From JBBQNR01 sp963774075 (GTDB taxonomy: Bacteria > Actinomycetota > Thermoleophilia > Solirubrobacterales > JBBDJG01), in NCBI GenBank assembly GCA_963774075.1, contig CAVZDP010000003.1:558001-622000 (forward strand): a stretch of 64,000 nt of DNA, given 5' to 3'. Below the pieces are notes generated by a model that ran no database searches, was not told where the DNA came from, and saw only the letters and a list, made by a program, of their open reading frames with translations. The stretch's first letter is position 1; each line of letters starts with the position of its first letter. Position numbers and translations under genes: made by a program. This document shows positions 34,003 through 43,627 of the stretch, one piece after another.

Positions 34003-37000
34003 ATGAGGCAGCTAGCCCGCTTAGCCATCAGGCGACCCGGACCGGTGCTCATCGTGTGGGCGGTGGCGCTCGTGGTCGCCCTCCTGTTCGCATCCACCGC
34101 GCGGGAGAACGTTCACGAGACCGACCTGCAGATTCCGGGCACGGAATCGGCGCGCGCGGCTGAGCTGACCAGAGAGCAGTTCGGTGGCGCGATCTCCATG
34201 GCGATCCTGCTCAAGGGACCGCCGGAGCTGGTCGAGCAGCGCGGCTTTGAGCTGGTTCGACGCCTCGATCGGATCGAGGGCGTGCAGGTGCTGAGCCCGT
34301 GGGCGATCGGCGGCGCCCGCGTGCTGAAGGAGCCGGCGGGACAGGCGCTGCTCACGCTCCAGGTCCGAAAGCCTTTCGAGCAGGTCTCCGACGAGACGAC
34401 TCCGGCCGTCGAGCGAGTACTCGACAGCTATGTGCAACCGCCGCTCGAAGCTGAGCTGACAGGGCTCGCGCCACTCGTGCGGGCGCTCAACGAAGCGTCA
34501 CTCGACTCGCTCGATCAGGGCGAGCTGATCGCGCTGCCGATCCTGTTCGTCATGCTGCTGCTGATCTTCCGCAGCCCCATCGCCGCGCTTGTGCCGGCGA
34601 TCAGCGGCTTGCTCGTCACGCGCATCGGCACCGCCGCGATGGGTGCGGTCAACGAAGTGATCGAGGTCGACGCGCTCGCGCTCAACATGGTGACGATGAT
34701 CGGACTCGCGCTCGGCGTCGACTATTCGCTTTTGATCGTGTCGCGCTTTCGCGAGGAGCTCGCGGCGGGACGCGACGTGCGCGACGCTGTGGAGGAGTCC
34801 ATCGCGCGGGCGGGCCGCACCGTCCTCTTCGCGGGCACCGCGCTTGCGGTCGGCATGGTCGGCGCGCTTCTGATCGCGCCCGGGTCCCTTCTCGTCTCGG
34901 CGACGATGGGAGTGATCGTCGCTACGGTGCTCGCGGTCTCCGTCGCGCTCTTCGCGATGCCGGCCGGGCTCGCCGTCATCGGGACGAACGTCAATCGCTG
35001 GCAGTTCGGCGGGGGAGGCGGCCGCAACCCGTGGGTCGGGATGGCGGAACGGGCGCTGCGAAAGCCGGGCGTGGCAGCATTCTTCGTGCTGCTGCCCCTG
35101 CTGGTGCTCTCCTCGCCTGCGCTTGCTCTCGACACCGGGCCGCCGAACGTCGCCAACCTGCCCCCCGACGACGAGTCGAGGAAGAGCTACGAGGCGTTCG
35201 AGCGCGAGCGCGGGGGCGGCTGGTCGACCCCGTACGAGGTCGTGTTCCACACGGAGGGCCCGATCACCACGACGAAGCGGCTTCGGGAGCTCAGTCGCTT
35301 TCAGGACCAGGCTGCGAAAGAGGACGACGTGGAGGCCGTGCTCGGCCCGGCCGCGCTGCTCCAGCGAACGGCCGTGCTGCGCCGGATAACGCGCCAGATC
35401 GTCACCGGTGGAGCGCAGATCGAGCGCCTCGAGCGTGGCCTGCGCAGGGTGCGCAATGGGACCGGCCCGCTCGCCGAGGGCCTGTCCGAGGGGGCGAGTG
35501 GCGCAGATCTCCTCGCGCGCGGTCTGGCCGAGGCGGCCCGGGGCTCGGCGCAGATCGACGAGGCGGTTCGGGATGCGGCGCCTCAGACCAAGCAACTCGC
35601 CGACGGAGTCGCCCAGACCCGGGAAGGAGCCGAGAGGGTCACCCGCAGCACCCGCCGCGCGGCGCGCGGCGCCCGCCGGCTCCGCGACAACCTGAAGGAG
35701 CTCTCCCGCTCGTTGAACGAAGACGCCGACAATTCGGACGAGCGCCTGAACGACCCCCTCAACCGAGCCCAGTCGTCGGTGCAGTCGGCTCTTCGCAACT
35801 TTGGTGGCGTCTCACCTCAGGCCGCTGCCGATCCGGCCGTCCAGAGGGCGAAGGCGGACGTGCAGCGCGCCCTCGCCGAGCTCGGCCCCCTGAAGACGAA
35901 CATCACCGATTACACGACCGAGCTCGAGACGAACTCGGTGGCGGCCCGGGAGATCTACCGCGGCACCCAGCGCCTCGCCGCGGCGCTCACGCGGCTCGGG
36001 AACGGCAGCGCCCAGCTCGAGGATGGGATCGCCCAGACCGCCGACGGCGCGGCTCAGATCGCCTCCGGAGTGGACCGGCTCGCGGCGGGCACGTCGCAGT
36101 TGACGGCCGGTCTGGTTGCGCTGCTCAACGGGCCGAGCGGCGGCAGCGGAGCGAGGGCGCTCGCAACCGGGCTCGAGCGGGCCTCGGCGGGGAGCAACAG
36201 GATCGGACGCGGGGTGCAGCGCCTGCTCGACGCGGTGGTGGAGGTTCGGACGCGCAACGACGAGCAGCGCGAGGAGCTTCGCCGCAGCGGCACCGACGTC
36301 GGCAAGGCTGCCGCCTCGGGCTACTTCGTGCTGGCAGGCGTGGAGGGCACGCAGCCTCAGACCCAGACCAACGTCGCCTTCGCCACCAACGCCTCCAACG
36401 GAGGCAACACCGCGCGCGTCATCGTCGTGCCACGGGAGGGAGCATTCGATCCCGACAGCATCGCGCTGCGGCCCAAGCTGGAGCGAGAGGCGGAGAAGAC
36501 CGCGAAGCTGCTCGGCGCCGAGGCCGTCGTCGGCGGCCCAGCCGTGCTGCTGGACGACTTCGACGAAGCCACGACCGCGCGCTTCCCGTTGCTCGTGCTC
36601 GTGCTCGTCCTGGTCACGTTCCTCGTGCTGCTGGTGGTGTTCCGATCGCCGGTGCTCGCTTTCTGCGCGGTGATCCTGAACCTCGTCACCGTCGGGGCTG
36701 CGGTCGGAGTCCTCATCATCTGCTTCCAGACCGATCCGCCGCTGCTCGGAGGTCCCGGATATCTCGACGCGATTGCGCTCAGCGGCATCTTCGCGATCAT
36801 CTTCGGCCTCTCGATCGACTACGAGGTCTTCCTGATCAGCCGGCTGCTCGAGGGGCGTGCGCTGACGGGCACGACCGACGGGGCGATCCGCTACAGCCTC
36901 GAGAAGACCGCGACGATCATCACCGGAGCCGCCTTCATCATGGCCGGGGTCTTCCTGGCGTTCGCGGTCTCGCCGGTCACCAACACGCGCCAGTTTGGAA

Positions 37001-37143
37001 TCGGCCTCACGACCGCCGTGCTGCTCGATGCGACGATCGTGCGCCTGATCCTGCTACCCGCGCTGATCCGCCTCTTCGGCGAGCGCACGTGGGACGTGCC
37101 GGCGTGGCTGGACCGGATTCTGCCGCGCTTTTCCGCACATTAG
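34003..37143 (+). CDS. MMPL/RND-family membrane transporter
   Basis: A 1046-residue protein with the two-fold RND layout: a membrane segment, extracytoplasmic loop 1 (~30-170), five membrane segments (~175-370) with the internal IGLALGVDYSLLIVSRFREE signature, extracytoplasmic loop 2 (~390-865), and a second membrane bundle with FGLSIDYEVFLISRLLE and HTR-like NTRQFGIGL. Loop 2 contains ~300 residues of heptad-like coiled coil (QLADGVAQT, AQIASGVDRLAAGT). Mycobacterial MMPL proteins export envelope lipids; the substrate here is unknown. No regulator adjoins it. Confidence 0.88.
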   Translation: MRQLARLAIRRPGPVLIVWAVALVVALLFASTARENVHETDLQIPGTESARAAELTREQFGGAISMAILLKGPPELVEQRGFELVRRLDRIEGVQVLSPWAIGGARVLKEPAGQALLTLQVRKPFEQVSDETTPAVERVLDSYVQPPLEAELTGLAPLVRALNEASLDSLDQGELIALPILFVMLLLIFRSPIAALVPAISGLLVTRIGTAAMGAVNEVIEVDALALNMVTMIGLALGVDYSLLIVSRFREELAAGRDVRDAVEESIARAGRTVLFAGTALAVGMVGALLIAPGSLLVSATMGVIVATVLAVSVALFAMPAGLAVIGTNVNRWQFGGGGGRNPWVGMAERALRKPGVAAFFVLLPLLVLSSPALALDTGPPNVANLPPDDESRKSYEAFERERGGGWSTPYEVVFHTEGPITTTKRLRELSRFQDQAAKEDDVEAVLGPAALLQRTAVLRRITRQIVTGGAQIERLERGLRRVRNGTGPLAEGLSEGASGADLLARGLAEAARGSAQIDEAVRDAAPQTKQLADGVAQTREGAERVTRSTRRAARGARRLRDNLKELSRSLNEDADNSDERLNDPLNRAQSSVQSALRNFGGVSPQAAADPAVQRAKADVQRALAELGPLKTNITDYTTELETNSVAAREIYRGTQRLAAALTRLGNGSAQLEDGIAQTADGAAQIASGVDRLAAGTSQLTAGLVALLNGPSGGSGARALATGLERASAGSNRIGRGVQRLLDAVVEVRTRNDEQREELRRSGTDVGKAAASGYFVLAGVEGTQPQTQTNVAFATNASNGGNTARVIVVPREGAFDPDSIALRPKLEREAEKTAKLLGAEAVVGGPAVLLDDFDEATTARFPLLVLVLVLVTFLVLLVVFRSPVLAFCAVILNLVTVGAAVGVLIICFQTDPPLLGGPGYLDAIALSGIFAIIFGLSIDYEVFLISRLLEGRALTGTTDGAIRYSLEKTATIITGAAFIMAGVFLAFAVSPVTNTRQFGIGLTTAVLLDATIVRLILLPALIRLFGERTWDVPAWLDRILPRFSAH

Positions 37144-37144
37144 C

Positions 37145-37168
37145 CGGCCGGCGGTCAACCGCCGGCCG
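37145..37168. terminator. Bidirectional stem-loop between convergent MMPL and UvrA-like genes
   Basis: CGGCCGGCGG-TCAA-CCGCCGGCCG is a perfect 10-bp G+C stem with a 4-base loop, placed directly after the MMPL stop and before the convergent UvrA-like stop. Neither side has a U-tract, so it would be an imperfect intrinsic terminator working in both directions. Confidence 0.55.
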
Positions 37169-37177
37169 CACAGGCCA

Positions 37178-39565
<2,388 letters not shown>

Positions 39566-39673
39566 CGTGTCTCCACGCCGCCGTCGACGGGCGGGGCCGC
39601 CTCTGAGCCCCGGCCACGCGGGGCGCCTGGCCGAGGCGTCAGACAACCAGCGGCCGTCGCACGTCCCAGTTCT

Positions 39674-40606
39674 CTAGTCGAACTTCGGGCAGGGCAGCTC
39701 GACCGTCTTCGTGATGTCGGGCTGCGGATCGTCGTAGCCGTAGAAGGCGAGGAACCCCAGCTTTCCGGACGCCGGGCAGGTCGGCTCGGTGAACCAGAAG
39801 ATGTTGCTCTTCTTCACCTTCTTCTTGACGCACCTGCCCTTGCGCTTCTGCTGACAGGTCGTCTTCTTCTTCTTGATCGTGAGGCCCTTCGTCGTCACGT
39901 TGACCTCGGCGACGCTGATGTTGACGCCCTGGATCGGCCCGACCGGCAGCACGAGCTTGTATCCGTACTTGCTCTCCGCGGGCTCGTCGAACCAGTTGGC
40001 CGCGAGGGCGACCCGCGTGTCGCGAACGACAGGGGTGTTGCGCACGACCGGCGCGTCCTCGTCGGGAACGCCAAGAATCTGGAACGACGCCTTCGCGCCC
40101 GGGACCGTGCCCTTGCCGAAGTAGAGGTAGATCCTCGCCGGGATGAGCTCGTTGATAAAGGGCCGGGCGTCCACCTGGACCTTGCCCTGGGCCACCTTCG
40201 AGCGGATGCAGGTCTCGATGTTCTTCACGTTCTTGCGCTCACTCGGAAACTTCTTCAGCCGCTTGACAAGCGCCGGGAGGTTCTCGACGCGGCGGTGGAA
40301 CTTCACGTTCGCGTCCGGGTTGAGGCGCAGGCTGTCGAGCAGCTTGCTCGCGTCGCAGTAGTACTTCTTGTTGAGGAACTCGCGCCTGAACTTGGCTCCC
40401 GCCGGCACGCGAATGAAGTTCTGCTTCAAGACGGGCGGCACACCGCCGGTCGTGTCGTAGGTCCTCGACGTGAAGATGACGGTGAAGCGCCCGTCGGGCC
40501 TCACGTCCTTGAGCTGGAAGCTGAACTCCTGCACCGGCTCGGCCTGGGCGATCGAGATCGGCACCAGCACGGCCAGCACGGCAACTGCGAGCAGAATCCT
40601 CTTCAA
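39674..40606 (-). CDS. Secreted protein of unknown function, paralogue 1
   Basis: A 310-residue protein with signal peptide (MKRILLAVAVLAVLVPISIA-QA). TTG start with GGAG 5-6 bases upstream. The mature part begins QEFSFQLKDVRPDGRFTV and is very Lys-rich towards the end (KKKKTTCQQKRKGRCVKKKV), with paired Cys. It is a clear paralogue of the next gene: shared LKDVR...YxT...VPP, a following FRREFLNKKYYCD / LRRAFLASRFFCD block, and a late basic Cys-containing region then FW(F/T)xxPxC. No known family recognised; probably an extracellular Cys-stabilised beta protein. Confidence 0.65.
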   Translation of the reverse strand: MKRILLAVAVLAVLVPISIAQAEPVQEFSFQLKDVRPDGRFTVIFTSRTYDTTGGVPPVLKQNFIRVPAGAKFRREFLNKKYYCDASKLLDSLRLNPDANVKFHRRVENLPALVKRLKKFPSERKNVKNIETCIRSKVAQGKVQVDARPFINELIPARIYLYFGKGTVPGAKASFQILGVPDEDAPVVRNTPVVRDTRVALAANWFDEPAESKYGYKLVLPVGPIQGVNISVAEVNVTTKGLTIKKKKTTCQQKRKGRCVKKKVKKSNIFWFTEPTCPASGKLGFLAFYGYDDPQPDITKTVELPCPKFD

Positions 40607-40733
40607 GATGACTCCATTCCCCTTTCTCTCCGGCAAACCAGGATCGTAGACGACCTCCCGCCCCGCCGCGCCGGCCCTCGCATCGTCCGCACGAGTTGGG
40701 CGAGCTACAGACTCGAACGCCTACTCAAACCCG

Positions 40734-41636
40734 TCAGGGCCGGCCGAGTCTCGCTGCCCCCGGGATCGTGCCCTTGCGGTGAGCCGAGGGGGTGTTCAGG
40801 AAGCGCGTGCAGTCGAGCCGGCGGCGCCTTCTGATGGTCTGCCGGCCCTCGAACGCGTAGTCGGCGCCGAAGGAGACTTTTTGCCCGCGGCGGCAGTAGG
40901 GCGTGCGGGTCCAGAACACCTTGCGCACGACATAGCGGCGCTTCAGGCACCTCCCGCGCGTTCCGTTCGTGCGCCTGGTGCAGCGGCGCACCCTGCGATC
41001 GAGGCGCAGCCCCCTGACGGTGAGCGACAGCTCGGCCAGCCTCAACCGCACGTGGGGGAGCACCGGCCGGATGTTGGTTGGCAGGACCAGACGATGGCCG
41101 AACCGCCCACGCTCCCGGAACAGGTGTCCCTGGTGGACCTGAAAGTCATAGGCGTGGGAGCGCTGGTTCGCACGTACCAGCATGACCACGGCGGCCACGG
41201 CGCCAGGCTCGCTCGCGCGAGCGAGGTACAGCTCCACGTCGACGTTCACGGGGTCGCTGATCGAAGGTCGCCCGTCCAGGAGTATCCGCCCGCCGCCGAA
41301 ATGAGCCGGCTCGCAGAGCGCGGAGTTGCGAGTCAACTCCAGCCTTACCGGATCGCAGAAGAAGCGGCTGGCCAGGAAGGCGCGGCGGAGAGCGGCCCCG
41401 CGCGGGAAGTGGATCTGCGCGCTCGCCAGCTCCGGCGGCGGCGAGCCGTCCGTCTCGTAGACGCGCGTGTCCAGCACCGCGGTGTATGCGCCCCAGGTCC
41501 GCACGTCCTTGAGCCGCGCGTCGAACTCGCCCACGAGCTCGGCGCGTGCGGAGCCGGGCACCGCCAGCAGCGCCGCGCCCACGAGCAGCGCCGCGGCCAG
41601 CCGGCACGTTCTCTTCGAGGCCCTCGAATCCACCAC
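40734..41636 (-). CDS. Secreted protein of unknown function, paralogue 2
   Basis: A 300-residue paralogue of the preceding protein. Signal peptide LAAALLVGAALLAVPGSARA; mature start ELVGEFDARLKDVRTWGAYT. The basic Cys-rich region is Arg-rich here (RRVRRCTRRTNGTRGRCLKRR) where paralogue 1 is Lys-rich, and it ends at DCTRFLN. It is divided from paralogue 1 by about 130 bases and lies just downstream of the subtilase terminator, in the same orientation. The GTG start is uncertain. The pair suggests local duplication followed by Lys/Arg divergence. Confidence 0.65.
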   Translation of the reverse strand: MVDSRASKRTCRLAAALLVGAALLAVPGSARAELVGEFDARLKDVRTWGAYTAVLDTRVYETDGSPPPELASAQIHFPRGAALRRAFLASRFFCDPVRLELTRNSALCEPAHFGGGRILLDGRPSISDPVNVDVELYLARASEPGAVAAVVMLVRANQRSHAYDFQVHQGHLFRERGRFGHRLVLPTNIRPVLPHVRLRLAELSLTVRGLRLDRRVRRCTRRTNGTRGRCLKRRYVVRKVFWTRTPYCRRGQKVSFGADYAFEGRQTIRRRRRLDCTRFLNTPSAHRKGTIPGAARLGRP

Positions 41637-41730
41637 TCAAAGCCGCCGTCGTCCGGCGGCAACACCCGAAGCTACTACGTAGTGGGGGGTCGAGGGCCGG
41701 GTCGCGCCGGGACGGCGGGACGCCGGTCCT

Positions 41731-41763
41731 AAAAAGCCGACCGGCCCGTCTTGCGGGCCGGTC
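41731..41763 (-). terminator. Rho-independent terminator of the subtilase gene
   Basis: On the minus strand GACCGGCCCG-CAAGA-CGGGCCGGTC forms a perfect 10-bp stem, followed after GGC by five T residues (AAAAA at 41731-41735 on the given strand). It lies 24 bases after the subtilase stop codon. This is the only classical hairpin-plus-U-tract terminator I found in the window. Confidence 0.85.
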
Positions 41764-41786
41764 GTCGGGGGGGAGTTGAGGTTGGG

Positions 41787-43415
41787 CTACTTGTCCCAGC
41801 TGGTGGACCAGCGACTGCGGCTCCAGCGCGACCGCGTCGGGTCGATCGAACCGCTCGAGGTCCTGGAGCAGTTGCAGCTCCAGCGGGACCGGCTCCAGCG
41901 GGACCGGCTCCAGCGTGAACGGCTCCAGCGGGACCGGCTCCAGCGCGAGCGCGTGTAGTCGATGGCGCCCGTCACCGGGTCGACCATGTCGTTCGGGGTC
42001 AGGCCCGCGTTGGCCGTCGTGATGGGGAGACCCAGCTGCGTGACGGCTGCGACCGAGACCTCGCTCTGGGTGGTCGCGAGCACCTTGCGGCCGAGGGCGA
42101 CCATCGTGCCCTTGACCTGGTTCGGCGTCAGGCTCGGATTGACCTGGAGCATGGCCGCCGCAGCACCCGCAACCATCGGCGCTGCCATCGACGTGCCACC
42201 CGCGCGGATGTACTGCCCGCTCACGATGCAGGTCGGACACAGGCGCGAGAACTCGCTGTCTGGCGCGAGGTTCGACACGATGCGCGAGCCTGGCGCCACG
42301 AGGTCCGGCTTGGCGTGGCCGTCCTGCGTCGTGCCGCGGCTCGACCAGTCGGCGAGCGCGTCGTCGACCGTGTTCTTTGTGCCCTGGTCGTCGACGCCCC
42401 CGACCGAGATCACGTACGGGTCGTTGCCAGGAGCGTAGGACACGGCGTCCGCGTCCGAGCCCCGGTTGCCCGCGGCCGCGACGACGACGATGCCGTTGAA
42501 CCAGGCGGCCTCGGCCGCCGCGTCGAGGGGGTCGACCTTGTACGACTGGGCCTCGGTGGACTCGAGCGAAAGGTTGACGACGCGGATGTTGTAATCAGCC
42601 TTGAAGTCGACCACGAACTGGAGGCCGTAGATGACATCCAGCACGGTCGCGTCACCCTCGTCGTCCGAAACCTTGACCGAGATCAGATTGGCCTCCGGCG
42701 CGACGCCGACGTAGCGGCCCTTGAGCGTGTCCGAGCCGGCTCGGTTGTTGGCGTTGCCGGCGAGGATGCCGGCCACGTGCGTGCCGTGCCCGTAGTCGTC
42801 CTCGTCATGTGTCGCGTACGGGTTGGTGACGGCCGTCGCGATCACGCGCGAGCCGGTGTCGGACTGGGACTTGCGGAAGTCCGCGAGCTCCCCGGCGACC
42901 CCCGTGTCGATGATCGCGATACCGACGCCCTTGCCCGTGGCGTTCTTCGACCACGCCTTCGGCGCCTGAACCGAGTCGGGATACGAGGTGACCAGGCGGC
43001 TGGCGTCGATCGAGTTCTTCTTCACCGTCGCGTTGAGCGACACGACGCGAACGCCGTCTCTCGAGGCGAGGTGCTGGGCGTCGCCCGCGCTCATGCGCGC
43101 GGCGAGCCCGTTGATCACGTGTAGCTCACCGGTGACGCGGCCGCCCAGCCCAGCGACGACCTTCGCGCCCTGGGCGGGCGTTGTGCCCCGCTCGAGCTGA
43201 ACGATGACCTCGACCCGCTTGGCCGGGTTGTCACCCGCGATCTGAGCGAGACGAGGGCTGACGGTACCGGCGGTCTCCTCGCTGCCGGCGAACTGCGGCG
43301 TCCCTGCCTGCGACGCCTGCAGCGCCACGAGCATCAAGACGATCGTGAGGGCCGCAGAAACTACCGGCCAAAAGCCCCAGCGAATCCGGTGGGGGAGACT
43401 TACGGTCTGCGTCAT
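41787..43415 (-). CDS. Subtilisin-like serine protease (S8) with RWSRS repeat tail
   Basis: A 542-residue secreted protease. A signal/anchor segment (about 15-40) and an I9-like propeptide precede the catalytic domain: Asp in IAIIDTGVAG (~167), His in YGHGTHVAG (~208), Ser in GGTSMAAPMVAG (~405). The last ~45 residues are tandem RWSRS units (YTRSRWSRSRWSRSRW), a short Cys-bearing break, then TRSRWSRSRWSTSWDK. ATG 43413-43415 has GGAGG 8 bases upstream; an earlier ATG (43430) covers that site. A c-di-GMP-I riboswitch lies in its leader and a strong terminator follows. Confidence 0.92.
   Translation of the reverse strand: MTQTVSLPHRIRWGFWPVVSAALTIVLMLVALQASQAGTPQFAGSEETAGTVSPRLAQIAGDNPAKRVEVIVQLERGTTPAQGAKVVAGLGGRVTGELHVINGLAARMSAGDAQHLASRDGVRVVSLNATVKKNSIDASRLVTSYPDSVQAPKAWSKNATGKGVGIAIIDTGVAGELADFRKSQSDTGSRVIATAVTNPYATHDEDDYGHGTHVAGILAGNANNRAGSDTLKGRYVGVAPEANLISVKVSDDEGDATVLDVIYGLQFVVDFKADYNIRVVNLSLESTEAQSYKVDPLDAAAEAAWFNGIVVVAAAGNRGSDADAVSYAPGNDPYVISVGGVDDQGTKNTVDDALADWSSRGTTQDGHAKPDLVAPGSRIVSNLAPDSEFSRLCPTCIVSGQYIRAGGTSMAAPMVAGAAAAMLQVNPSLTPNQVKGTMVALGRKVLATTQSEVSVAAVTQLGLPITTANAGLTPNDMVDPVTGAIDYTRSRWSRSRWSRSRWSRSRWSRSRWSCNCSRTSSGSIDPTRSRWSRSRWSTSWDK
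41800..41965. repeat. 15-bp coding tandem repeats at the 3' end of the subtilase gene
   Basis: On the coding strand the unit CGC TGG AGC CGG TCC (RWSRS) repeats about five times without a gap between 41879 and 41955, with two further partial units near 41800-41835. Third-position differences between units are few, which suggests recent expansion. Length variation between strains is likely. Confidence 0.85.
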
Positions 43416-43449
43416 CAGAGCAACCTCCATGTCGCTCGCGGGAAACGTG

Positions 43450-43538
43450 AGCCGGTAGCCGGGCTGTCTTGCATCCGTGCAAGTACGCGAGACCCCTAGC
43501 TTTGCGACCCCGCCTCACGACGGGTTTGCCCTGATTCA
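43450..43538 (-). promoter_or_regulatory. c-di-GMP-I (GEMM) riboswitch aptamer upstream of the subtilase gene
   Basis: Read on the minus strand, the segment has CAGGGCAAACC, a P1b stem capped by a GNRA loop (CCCGUC-GUGA-GGCGGGG), CGCAAAGC, then GGGUC, a second stem CUUGCA-CGGA-UGCAAG, and GACAGCCCGGCUACC. These match, in order and spacing, the conserved parts of the Vibrio Vc2 c-di-GMP-I aptamer (GGGCAAACC, GAAA loop, ACGCAAAGCC, GGUAGCGGGGUUACC). Only ~35 bases separate it from the start codon, including the GGAGG site, so control is probably at translation initiation. A weak CTCCTGC/GCAGGGAG stem lies just upstream. Confidence 0.85.
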
Positions 43539-43627
43539 GCTCCCTGCAAGGCAGGAGATCGGCCCGCCGGGCACGTCGCTTTAGAAAGGTGGACGTTTGT
43601 CCTAGGGCCCAGACCCCAGACGAGCAT

